Made by a program: the position numbers and the translations under genes. DNA of 64,000 nt, from the NCBI GenBank assembly GCA_013397865.1, contig VZTI01002343.1:1-64000 (forward strand), read 5' to 3'. Of this stretch, positions 24,401 to 35,200 are shown piece by piece. The notes beneath the pieces are model-generated. The model saw nothing but the letters and a program-made list of their open reading frames with translations. It was not told where the DNA came from and made no database searches. Position 1 is the stretch's first letter; every line of letters starts with the position of its first letter. The DNA comes from Struthidea cinerea. Its lineage: Eukaryota > Chordata > Aves > Passeriformes > Corcoracidae.

Positions 24401-26474
24401 TCAGCCATGAATGGAAATTACTTTGAACACTGAGTGGGCAGAAAGAGCAATCCCTTGATAGGGCACCCAGAATTAAAGGAACACATCTGGTTCGATGAAG
24501 AGCTGGGTATTAGAATATTACAAATATGCCCAGGAAAGGGTTAAACTCATACTTAACTCATACTCATCACTCCCAATTAAGACAAGAAAGCATGCTAAAT
24601 GCATGGGTAAGAATTTAATGTTTCTCTTGTTTCTGCTTCTACAATTTAATGACTGCAACCATCTTTTGGGCTGTGGATCTAAAGATACTAGAAAAGCTTT
24701 AGTTTTTAAAAAAGTGACCTGTTTGACTCAGTTTTTTTGTATCTGCCTATTAAGTTGTCTCTTCTCTTGGAGTGGAAAAAAAATACTGGTTGGTTACTGC
24801 CTGGTTTGTTGCAGGACCCTAAATCCTGAAATCTCTACTACCCTGTGTTCTCCTAGTACTGTTGATGTGCTCTCTCTCTGTGTTGGAGTGGATAAAAAGA
24901 CCTGTTTTCAGTAAAAAATTACATTTTGAGGAAATTTCTGGTGGAGCTAGAAAACATTATGATAGGAGAATCTTGATTTTTGTACCTAGTTAATTCACAG
25001 TTAGTCACTGGTAGTCATTCATATGGCATTTAACTTGTATTTTTAAAGGTCCATTAGGCTTAACACATTCATTCGGGGTTTTTTAAGTATGTAATTGTGT
25101 ATGTGTAAATATATCCTTACAACCATGTTCTTCTGTGTCGTACCTGTAGGGGTTTATTTTACATTTTTAACAAGGTCATAATAAGCAACTAATTTTCCTG
25201 AAGTAAAAAAAAAAAACAAAAAAAGAACGTTAAGATGAATTAAAAGCTTATTTTGTGTAATATTATTCCTTATCTACTCTCTTTGCCCCTTGCTACTTTT
25301 TGTTTACTATACTTTATAGTAAAAGTCCTAATTTTACATGAAATGTTTTATTTTTCTGGAATTACTCTGAGAATTTTGTTTGGCTGTTTGCTATTGTATT
25401 TTAATCTAGTACAAGTCTATTCCAGTTACCAGATAGGTTTTCCAAATTTCTGACCGTTCACACCCCATAATATTTCTGTTATGTGTGCTTTCAAAGTGTA
25501 ACCTTTTAGCTCATTTTATTTAAAAAAGCATTATACTGAGTCCTAGGTTTGTTATAAAAATAATAAGCAGTATTTGCAATTTTTACTGTAACAGCTTATG
25601 TGTTATGTAGTCATCTGCTGCAACCCATTTTTATTTCAACTGAATTGATATGAAAGGGTGTGTAAAACAATGTGAGCATTAGGTGGTTCATTTAACATAT
25701 TTTAGTTCAACTGCATTTAGCAAGTTATACATACCAGTATGGTGGGAACAGTAAGTAATATCTGCAATATTTGTATGCAGTTAGGTAAGAAGGCTGTGCT
25801 AATATCCAATTCCTTTCTTCTTTATGTATCAGTATTGTGATTAAAGTACTAGTTCTTTCATTAAAAAAATTATGTTGATGAGCCCTGCTTGACAGTTAAT
25901 GAAGTCCTATATGGCAAACATAAGTTAGAGTAGAAGGAAAGTTGAAGAATTTGCCTACTGAAGACAGTATTTATGAAGAAGTTCTTTTAAAAATATGACA
26001 TTTATACATATTCGTAGGTATTAATCATTGTGTAATAACTAAATCGGAAAAAGTATTGCCTTGGAGAGTACAGGTGCAATGAATATTTATTAAATCTTTT
26101 TCTTACCTGTTTTAGAAAGGTTGAAGTTATCTGTTTTACAGAAGTCTAGATTCCAGGCTGTGTTTTTTCTCTCCATTAATCTGGACCTCCTGAAATCACA
26201 GCTCTATTTTGCAAGTACTGTTTGTAAACCAAGGTGTTGGTAATATTCCATAGGCAATGGCAGCTGTTCAGAGAGCAGCTATCAAACTGCAAGGGAAATA
26301 CCTTTTATCATTAAGCCCCTCCTCTCAGTAAGTCAGGATAATATGCTATTGCCATAACAGCCGCTGCTTGCTCTTTAGGGAAGGACAGACTTACTGGACA
26401 TCCTCAGTCTAACTAGGCCTGGGGCTGTCATTGTTTCCAGCAGTGAAAGAGTAGAAAAGTCCAGGGGTTTGGGG

Positions 26475-26491
26475 CATATATATATGTGTGT
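26475..26491. repeat. (AT)n/(GT)n microsatellite
   Basis: A short alternating purine-pyrimidine run, CATATATATATGTGTGTTT, at the left border of the pyrimidine-rich block. Confidence 0.85.
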
Positions 26492-27541
26492 TTGCACTTT
26501 CCTTTTCTTCAGCTTTCCTCACTCCCAGAGTCCTTGTTGCTGCCCTACTACTGGACTGGTCTGTGGACCTGTGTTGCTCTTGTCCCATCGTAGCGCTTCA
26601 TCCAGCCCCCCTATACCTGCCTGTCACTTCTCCTGCCTCGTGGCTCCCGCATCATTCCAAAGTCTCAGCTTTCCCAAAGAACTCTCATCCTCCAGCTGCT
26701 TAATCCAGAGCTCACCTCCTACCTCTTCAGCCCATAGCCCATGTCTGCTCCACATCCTCAAGTCTTCCTCCCCCAAACCTGCATCTCCATCTTCAGCAGC
26801 ACACACCAGTCCTGGGATCTTCCTGTCTGATTGCCTGAATGAGCACTTCAAATTTTTTATTAATTTCTCCCACTTTATAGCTTGCCCCTGTGTCCAGCTC
26901 TAATCAATGCTAAATGTGGACTTGGCAGTTCCACAAGCAGCTCAGAGAAATTGCCTCCATCCCAGACCCTTTCACATCTCAGTCTGTTTTATCACTTCTC
27001 TTGATACTTCCTGCCCAGCTCCTCATATTACTTCTGTTTTCCCTGTTTTGACACCTTCTAGCTCCAGACTGCACTGTCTCCTTTTTAGATGCTCTCCTTC
27101 ACCTTGCTGCTTGAATTATCCGTTGTCTTCTTACCCCCTCTTGGCTTCTGCTGTGGCACTCTCAGCCCTGCAAAAGCAAATTCCCATCTCTTGTTCTGGT
27201 GGGGTTTTCAATACTCTAAACAATTCTCTAAAGGTAAGAGATGACAGAGAAGAAAAGCTAGCCCAGGAGAAATATGTTTGCGGCAAAAACACCATAAAAG
27301 TTTCACCTAACACCAGTGGTGAGAGTAAGCAGAGCTTCTTTTCAAGTGGCAAGACACACCGCTATTCTTTGAAAAAAGGTATTCTCTGCAGAATAAAGTA
27401 TAATAACACATCATATGACTAAAGCGATTAGGTCTAACAGAAACACAGTACAAGATCCTGCACAGAGTCATAATTTGAGTTCCAAATTAAATTGGGGAAG
27501 CAAATAATATTTGTCAGTGGACATACCTCAAATACTTCACA

Positions 27542-27579
27542 CTGTCTTAGACATGAAAATCTGTCTTAGACATGAAAAT
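27542..27579. repeat. Perfect 19-bp tandem duplication
   Basis: CTGTCTTAGACATGAAAAT is repeated exactly at 27542-27560 and 27561-27579, about 355 bases upstream of the second TMEM117 coding exon. Perfect identity suggests a recent event, and the copy number may vary between individuals. Confidence 0.95.
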
Positions 27580-27934
27580 GGAAAATTATGTATGAATCAG
27601 GAATCTTTTTTAGCATTTGCAATGCATTGTAATGGCCTGTGGTCTTTCTCATCATCTCTTAAAAATACTGCTATTAATGAGTTATTGTTGCATTCTTTAT
27701 TTTTTTTCCCCTTTGGATTGCAAGTAATTTGTAATTTTGTAGGAATAATGTCTGTTCATGCTGAGCTACAGAAGAGTAGTTTGTCTGCATGATGCTAAAT
27801 CTGTCCTCCTCACACGCGGTGGAATAATTGGATATAGGAAGAAATACAGTTTAGTACTTTATTTTGGTTTTATTATGATGTAAACATGTACTTACTGACT
27901 GACTAAAATACGCCTTATAATTTTTGTACCACAG

Positions 27935-28067
27935 GTCAGTTGCTCCGTCTGAAAATGTTTCGAGAGGACCATGGGTCTTGGATGACGATGTTCTTCAGTA
28001 CCATCCTCTTCCTCTTCATATTTTCTCACATTTATAACCTGTTCCTCATTATGGCAGGGAATATGAG
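27935..28067 (+). CDS. TMEM117: TMEM117 second coding exon (residues 93-137)
   Basis: This exon continues the TMEM117 frame from 2037. Joined to the first exon it reads G-Q-L-L-R-L-K-M-F-R-E-D-H-G-S-W, matching the vertebrate protein, followed by a third hydrophobic span at about residues 109-132 (MTMFFSTILFLFIFSHIYN and onward). The acceptor is TTTGTACCACAG, ending at 27934. The donor is GTAGGT at 28068-28073, which leaves two bases (AG) of codon 137, so the next exon must enter in phase 2. The stretch just after the conserved HIYN (residues 128-137, LFLIMAGNM then a split codon) is the least like the mammalian sequence I remember. The residual protein, including the remaining membrane spans and the cytoplasmic tail, is encoded outside the window. 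Confidence 0.95.
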
Positions 28068-30589
28068 GTAGGTTCCAGAGTTTATTTTTGTTTCTTTTGC
28101 TCTAGAATATACTTTACTGTAAACCTTTTTATTCTTCTGCCTTCTGAATTTAGGTAGAATAGTAATTTAATTGGTTAATTAGCCAAGAGGATAAAAGTAT
28201 TAGTTATAAAAAATGGACTCCTAGCCTAATGTTAGCAACTGTTAAATCATGGTACTAATGAACACTATATATATATATCTTTAAATTTAAAATTATAGCT
28301 AAACAAATTTGATTTGAAGTTAGGGCTGAGTGGTTTACAAGATTAAGCGTCATTATTGTGCCTGTGGAGGAAGTTCAGAGTTAAAAGAAATTGAAACATC
28401 TAAATTGGAGGAAGCTCATAGATATTAAATGGGTAGTATAGTTCTGTTTTGGTTATGTACAATAACATTTGCTGATCCAGTTTGTTTAGAATATTCTTAA
28501 TTTTTTTTTCCCGTAAGGTGCTCTGGCAGAGCAAAATTGTGTTTGGCTGAGGGATGAACAGCTATCTATTTACATGGATTTATTTTAAATGGACCTCTTT
28601 ATATTAATTTTCTGTCTTAAGACCTGCTTTCTCCTATTATCTCAAAATTAACACCACTTTCATGTGTTGATTTTCCTGAGAAAACTGACATTATTAGTCA
28701 TCTAATACATACAAAATTAGTTCATTGGACAAAAAACCACAGTGACGTTGTTTATGAAAGGCAAGATAGCATCTGAAGACTTCCCAGCAAGGAATGAGAA
28801 ATGCAAAGTATGTATGAGTTGAAGAACAGTGCAAATAATTAAATTCCTTGTTCCTAGCAGAATACAGACCCATACCAACAGAGTCTGGTGATGAGTTATT
28901 AATGGGCTGAGGTGTGGTGTGTTACAGATCTTAAGCATGTCAACAAAAATGTGCAGTGTTTAAAGTCCTGTAAACAATGTGACATAAACCAAAAGGTGAG
29001 TAGGAGGCAGACTGACTGTCACTGCATGAACATAAGCACAGACCAGCTGGGATAATCGTGAGATTGTGACATGAAGACTGAATGTATTGATTCGAGCCAG
29101 GCAGGTAAAGCAGCAGACTCGTCGACTGTTTCATGAAACGTTCACAGTAATGATGTGGTAAATATGGATCGGTGCTCAATAACCGGTGGGATAATTAGGA
29201 TGAGGAAGGTGGGAGCCTTGCAGGTTTCCGGCTTCCCTATTTACATAGTCATACTATTATTGGTATTATGTTAAGATTTATATTTGGTATTTCTAATGTT
29301 CCATAAACTAAAACCAGCTAGCTGTTAGACAAATCATTGAGAATTTTGAAAGCCTGACTCATATCTGGAAATCAGTTTTCATTTGTCCTTGTCCACATTC
29401 CTGCTGCCTGTATCTGTTACAAGCTTCCATTAGCTGCACTGAAGAGATTCTGTGGCCATCAGCATCCACATCCATGGAAATAGGCACAGCCTACTGCTAA
29501 AATAGCTGGTGTCAGACAATGTACCCTCTTACTTTCTGTGGGGTGAAGCCTCTCCTTTCCTGGAGTTTATGCCCCAGCTCTGGATTTGTTGTGATTCTTT
29601 TAGGAAGCTGACCATAATGTTGCTCAAGGAATTGCACGGCTTTTTTTCCAAGTGGACTGAGGGCTCATTATGGATACAATGGCTCTCCATTCCAGCAAGA
29701 AAAGACACGGAACAGTTTCAGTCTCAAACAGCAGAACTTAAAGCATCAGTAAAACAGAGCCCTTGGATCAGTCCCCTCAAAGTTGGGGTAGAACAATGTG
29801 TAGAACTTTTGAAAAGAGGGTTTCTACAACAAACATCATCAAAGCCAGCTGCTCCATGTTGCCTTAATGAAGTGTTTCAAGGAGTGCATTATTTTTTTCT
29901 TGGGTAAATGTAACCCTTACGAAAGCTATTTGCTTCATGGTTTGTACTTCTGTGCAGAAGAACAGCCCTATCTATATCTTTTGCCACAGTGCCTTACTGA
30001 AATGGCTGTCACCAGAGAGGCTGGTTTCCAGGATGAAGGTCAGAGTTTGCCTGCATGAAGGTTATGGTGTTTGTGGAGAGAAACCGACCTTTGTGCCCAT
30101 GGGCTCCTAGGCAACACAGGCATCCCATATTGTCCCAGATTACCCATCTTCAATACAAGGGCTACAAAAGCCTTCTTGTCTACAAGACTAAGTGAAAAAC
30201 ACACTTTTTCTCCTCTCTTTTTTTTTTTTTGTTTTCTCTTTGCAATGTCTCTGGTTCACCTTTCCATGGGTGCTGACAGGAGAGGGACTCTGACAAGTTT
30301 CTTTATGTAAGATGTTTGGCCTCACCAATGAAAATCCCTTTCTGGCATACAAGTAGGAAAGTCATACATGGTGCATTATGCCAGCATGGATGATTACAGC
30401 AAAAGCAATATCCTTTTGAGGGCTTGAGAAACCCATGACTTAAAGCTCTGTCATATAACCATATCTAAAAAGGTATATTTTACAGTTGCCAAAATTTGGG
30501 GTTTTTTTGAAGTATTTTTTAAAGACACTTCACATGTGTCTTAGTGCAGCAAAGTGTGAATATATCCCTTAAAAAAAGTGCAGCAGTAG
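28068..30589. other. TMEM117: Start of next TMEM117 intron
   Basis: AT-rich intron after the donor GTAGGT. A (TA)n run is at 28266-28278. A CpG-containing block at about 29050-29250 stands out and may be conserved non-coding DNA (see findings). A 132-codon + strand open frame at 29509-29907 shows no domain and is probably chance. I see no further TMEM117 exon. Confidence 0.5.
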
Positions 30590-31135
30590 GGACTATAGTT
30601 TGCAGGCAAGAGCACAAGCTGAATATTCTGTTCAGTTTTGGGTCCCTCACTACAAGAAAGATGCTACAAGAAGGTGCTGGAGCATGGCCAGAGAAGGGCA
30701 AGAGAGATGGTGAAGCATCTAGAGAGCAAATCATATGAGGAGTGGCTGAGGATGCTGGGGTTGTTTAGCCTGGAAAAAAGGAGACTTAGGGGAGACCCTG
30801 TAACAATCTACAATAACCTGAAAGGAGGCTGTGGCAAGGTGGGGGTCCATCTCTTCTCCCAGGCATCTACTGACAGGATGAGAGGGAATGGCTTCAAATC
30901 ATGCCAGCGTGGTGTGTATTGGATGTTAGGAAAAAGTGCTTCACACTTGTTGTAGGTTGTCAAGCACTGGAACAGACTGCCCAGAGAAGTGGTGGAAACA
31001 CTATCTCTGGAAGTGTTCAAAAGACGTGGCTCTTAGGGATATGGTTTAGTGGTAAATACACTTGTTCTAAGTTAACAGTGGAATTTTATGATCTTGGAGG
31101 TCTTTTCCAACATTAATGATTCTATAATTGTATGA
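30590..31135 (+). mobile_element. CR1 LINE, 5'-truncated, ORF2 C-terminus and 3' UTR
   Basis: The segment reads like the CR1 ORF2 C-terminal coding strand: ATATTCTGTTCAGTTTTGGG, GGAGTGGCTGAGGATGCTGG, TTTAGCCTGGAAAAAAGGAG, CACTGGAACAGACTGCCCAG, then the 3' UTR ATGATCTTGGAGGTCTTTTC and the terminus AATGATTCTATAATTGTATGA near 31135. The translated pieces (E-E-W-L-R-M-L-G-L-F-S-L-E-K-R-R-L-R-G-D) are hallmark CR1 residues, in a frame interrupted downstream. It belongs to a different subfamily from the minus-strand copy at 16473-17665. Confidence 0.9.
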
Positions 31136-31574
31136 AGAAGTTGCTGGTATTTGAATATGTATTATACAGCTGTCTGCTGGGTGGAAGTGTGACTATTTGA
31201 AATAAAAATTTTGCGACAGATTGGAATGTATCTTCTTAAATTTAAAGTAATTTTTTTTTCAGTGATGTTTCCTTTTAGGTACTTCACAGTTTAGGGCACT
31301 GATCCACTGTACATTAGGTCACTGTTCTTTTAGTCAGAGCTGAATATCTGGTGACTGTATCTGTTATCAAAATACCTTTGAATACTTTTTTTAAAAAGTG
31401 AGGGACTTGGGTGTTTATTTGTTATCTTAGATCATTCAGAGTCTTGAAATTAAGCAGTAATTTTGAGCTGTGTAACAGATAAGCAACACGGCTTATTTAT
31501 TAAAGGCTCTATTTGAAACGTAAATTAAAGGAAGAAACTTATTTTTCAGCATCAAAAGGTGTCTTGCGGCAAGG

Positions 31575-31588
31575 CCACGTGGTGGCAG
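31575..31588 (+). promoter_or_regulatory. Possible CTCF-like site overlapping an E-box
   Basis: CCACGTGGTGGCAG matches 12 of 14 positions of the CTCF core consensus (CCACYAGRKGGCRS) and contains a perfect CACGTG E-box at 31577-31582. It sits in a small GC-richer island. Function is inferred from the motif only. Confidence 0.25.
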
Positions 31589-32218
31589 CAAAGGGCACGG
31601 TTTAAGGAGCTAAATCCCATGGAAGTATACGGGGATCCTCACTATCAAACTTTTTTTCTATGTTTTTCTGTGCCACAAGGAAATCCAGAGCCCTTTATTT
31701 ATTGTCTCTTTCTTTAAAGGAATTCGGGGTCTGGAACTGTCCAGGGACTTTCCCATATTTTTGTCATTTATATGTTACCTTTGTACACTTGATATACTGA
31801 GGTATTCTAGGTCTGTACCTACATGTATTGAAGTTTTCCCAAGTGTATTGCTTTAAGTAGAGAATATATCACCTAAACGAAATCCATTATCTCCTTTGGG
31901 AGCCTGCATCAGTAAATAATGCTTTGATGTACACAGCGATACATTTTTCGTATGACATCCAAAAGTCAAACTTGTGACCACTTGTCTCACAAATGTCAGC
32001 TGTCTTGTCTTACAGGAAGAGATTTTCAATTGTCCAAAGGATGTTCAGGTGCATCATTATTCAACACTGTAAAGTGTCATTGAAATAACAGACACAAACC
32101 CATTTTCTCTTCAGCTGCAAATTGTCACATTACTGTAGCAATAATACAAATACTTCTTTGAGTGTTGCATGTGTCAGGAGAGGGTTTGGTGTGAATTTAT
32201 TACCTGCTCTGTCAAAAG

Positions 32219-32250
32219 GTTATTCTTTTGTTATTCTTTGGTTATTCTTC
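32219..32250. repeat. Three-copy 11-bp tandem repeat
   Basis: The unit GTTATTCTTT(T/G) begins at 32219, 32230 and 32241. The copies are almost identical. Confidence 0.9.
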
Positions 32251-35200
32251 TTGAGCACTAGGATAGAGTACCTCTTTTTTGGTGTAGTTTTATCTTCTCT
32301 TAGAGCTCATCTCTTTCACAGAAAAAGTGTGAAATTTCAATACAGTTTTCATTACTTGCAGAAATTCCTTAGGTATAAAAACATTACTGTAATTAATTTT
32401 AATTAAAGTGTGAGTGATTTAGTGAATTGGGACCCAATTACAATCTGCAGCTGACAAATGCATGTAAAGAGGGTTAGCATTTTCTTTAACTAGCTGAAAC
32501 AAGGAAACAGTTATTTATATATTTAAAGGCCACAGTAATAGCTTTCTACTAAAAACTTTACCCTTATTCAAATTAGTTACTGCTCCTTTTCCTTTTTCCC
32601 CAAGATACAGATTATTGTGTCCCTGGAAATGTGTATTTACTCAAAGCTTTAAGCTACGTGTTGTTCAGGATTCTGTGCTTTAGTTTGTTTGATTGCTCAT
32701 TAGAGTCAAGGATTAGTCATCATTAGCATAATTTTAGAGCAAGATTTAGGGACAACAAAGACTTTGTTTTCCTAACCACGTTTACTATTCTACAGAACAC
32801 AGTGGATCTATATTAAGTCTCCAAGATACTTTCATAGCTGTGTCTACCTAGCCATATGTTTCGTGAGCTTTATGTTGATGTATCCTTTGTGTATATTTGG
32901 TGTAGCTGTGTATTTATACCGTAGTCAAGCTTAATATTTGGCAACGATTATAGTGTTACACTGTGAGCTTCAGAAACTTCAAGCTTTTGTGAACTGCTGG
33001 AAGGAAATGTTCCAAATCTGTAAGGCCTCTATGCTGTTCTCAGACACTGATCCTTTGAGGCCATCATCAGTCTTTCTCAAAATGTATGTGGAAAACAGGA
33101 ACTCCCTTAGAATATTTATAGCTTCTAAACAGTGTAAGTTGTGACAGGTTTATATTATGTAAAAGTATATAGAGGCAGAAAGTTTATTATGGTTATACAA
33201 ATTATGGATGTAAAATACTGCCCTAAGAATCCAGTCTCTAAGAGGTTTTCAAGTTAACCTTAGCAGGTTGCCCTCCCAGCTGGGATCCTAAGGCACAGGT
33301 GTCTAGTAAGATCACAGCAGCAATAGAAACTGTATTTTCCAAGTCACTGTGATTGGAAAATGTCTTGAGCCGGGATTAGTACTTGAAAATCAAAGTAATG
33401 GAAAATTCCAAGCTAGTTCATGGTGTTTCAACCTTTATAGCTAAACCTACTCCCACCTGGTCAAAAAAGTACCTCTCCATGTGCTAAATCTGCCATATTG
33501 CTTCTGCCTTCTGTGAAGTAGACTTAGCTTGTCCTTCTTCTAAGACAGGAAATGGCATAGAATAGAAAATGCTTAATTTAGGTGTAATTACAAGATGATG
33601 ACTGTGAAAACCCAAAACTTTTAACAACCAAGAAACTCATTCCCCAAACCACACTCTCTGCAGAGAAAGGGCAAAGCAGCTCTTGCACATCACACAGCAG
33701 TTGACATAGAATCATCACAGATCCCAGGGAGCGTGGATGTAGACAGGATACCAAAGAACTCTCTTATTTGTATAGCTATCCCAGGAGTATCTTCTGGTTG
33801 TTGGGATTAAAGGCTGCCAAAACCCCTGTGACACAATTGGCTCCCTATTATCCCAAAGTATCTGTAATACAGGTCAGTCAGGGTGAGAGCAATGGTAATC
33901 GCTTTGATAGAATGACTGAAATTAACAGGAGTTTGTGGAGAACACCAAACAGTGAAAAAAAAAATATCGAAGTCAAATTATTTTCCAGTAAACTCTTTTA
34001 GATAGCTGGCAGGCAAAGGCCAAACCACAGAGCTTCAAGCGACACATATCAGTTCTGGAAGGAGTTCTTTGTCAAGATACAGGCAGAAGACAGAGCTCGG
34101 GAGTTAGGTACTTGTCATGTGGGCTGACCGAATTAGTCTCAGGTACTTGTAAGCGTTTAGGTAAGAATTATAGTTGTAGCACTGTTGTAAACCCCTCTTC
34201 CTCTAAGAGCTTTCTTCCTATTTCCAAAATTGATGACTCTGCTTTCAAGAAGGTTGTCACTGATAAGAGATGCCAGGGGGAAGAACTGCAAATGTTGAGC
34301 ACAGCCAGACCTGTTAGCTACGAACAGCAAGTACAAAGGCTGCTGGAGGCTGCAATGGGAAAAGCATGGGAGAGACAAAGCCATGTCCAGCACCAGAGTG
34401 GTCTTGCTCAAACCCAAGACAGAGGGACAACTAGCTCTGTGACTGTGTCCTAGCTGTCCTATGGTGTTGCCATGGTGAGACTGATGTGACTGTGGGAATG
34501 TCTTAGGGCTTAATAGACTGATTCCCATTTCCTCCTTTCAAATAAATATCCTTTCCAGTGGTAGAGAGAAATGACTAGGTAAATTGATCACAGCACAGTG
34601 TTGTTAAACCTTCTGCAAAAGTTAATTGATGGTGCTATTACGTATTTTGTATTTGCTTTTTATTCTTTTATTTTTAAAAAATATTATGCTTGTTTAAAGT
34701 GAAAAACATCCACAATTTTAAATATTTAAAAGGTCAATTCATGTTTGTATCAGTATGAAATTGTATCTGTAAGACTTCACAAAGAAACTTGTTAATTTTC
34801 TGATGTTATTTTTAAGTGGGCCATTTAAAAAATGTTTCTGTTCACATCACAGAATAACAAGGCAGATTTTCTCTGCTTTTTGTGTGGGCAATCACTGACA
34901 TATCTTTTTCTTTTTCTTAAGGTACAGGTAATGGCTACAACATTGCTTTTCTTATTTCATACCACTCTGTATTGAATTGACGTGTAGACATTGAGAGTGT
35001 TTTACCTTAACCACACTATGACATTTTTGCTGTGGCATTCTCCAGTAGGATTATGTGAAAATGGTCTGCTCCATCAGCTCTCTTGCCATATCAGGAACTA
35101 CAGCACTGCTGCTGCATTTGTTTCTGGTTTTCTTGCCCATGACACAGGAGTTGAGTCTTCTGAAGACTGAAAAATACTTTTCCCTAACCCAGATTATTGA

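Larger units (their letters stand above)
21407..27934. other. TMEM117: TMEM117 intron, right part before second coding exon
   Basis: AT-rich intron ending in the acceptor CCACAG (AG at 27933-27934). Upstream non-coding exons and the promoter of the nested minus-strand receptor are expected somewhere here but are not identifiable. An unusual + strand pyrimidine-rich block spans about 26500-27230. An (AT)n/(GT)n run is at 26475-26491 and a perfect 19-bp tandem duplication at 27542-27579. I see no other gene. Confidence 0.5.

Noticed and set aside
29509..29907. 132-codon + strand open frame
   Set aside because: No domain, signal or homology recognised, and no splice or poly(A) context; probably chance.
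30638..31116. Open frames of 105 and 71 codons
   Set aside because: They are pieces of CR1 ORF2 and 3' UTR, not host genes.
34112..34528. Overlapping open frames on both strands (113 and 123 codons)
   Set aside because: They mirror each other in a slightly GC-richer patch, show no recognisable motif, and do not resemble any protein I know.
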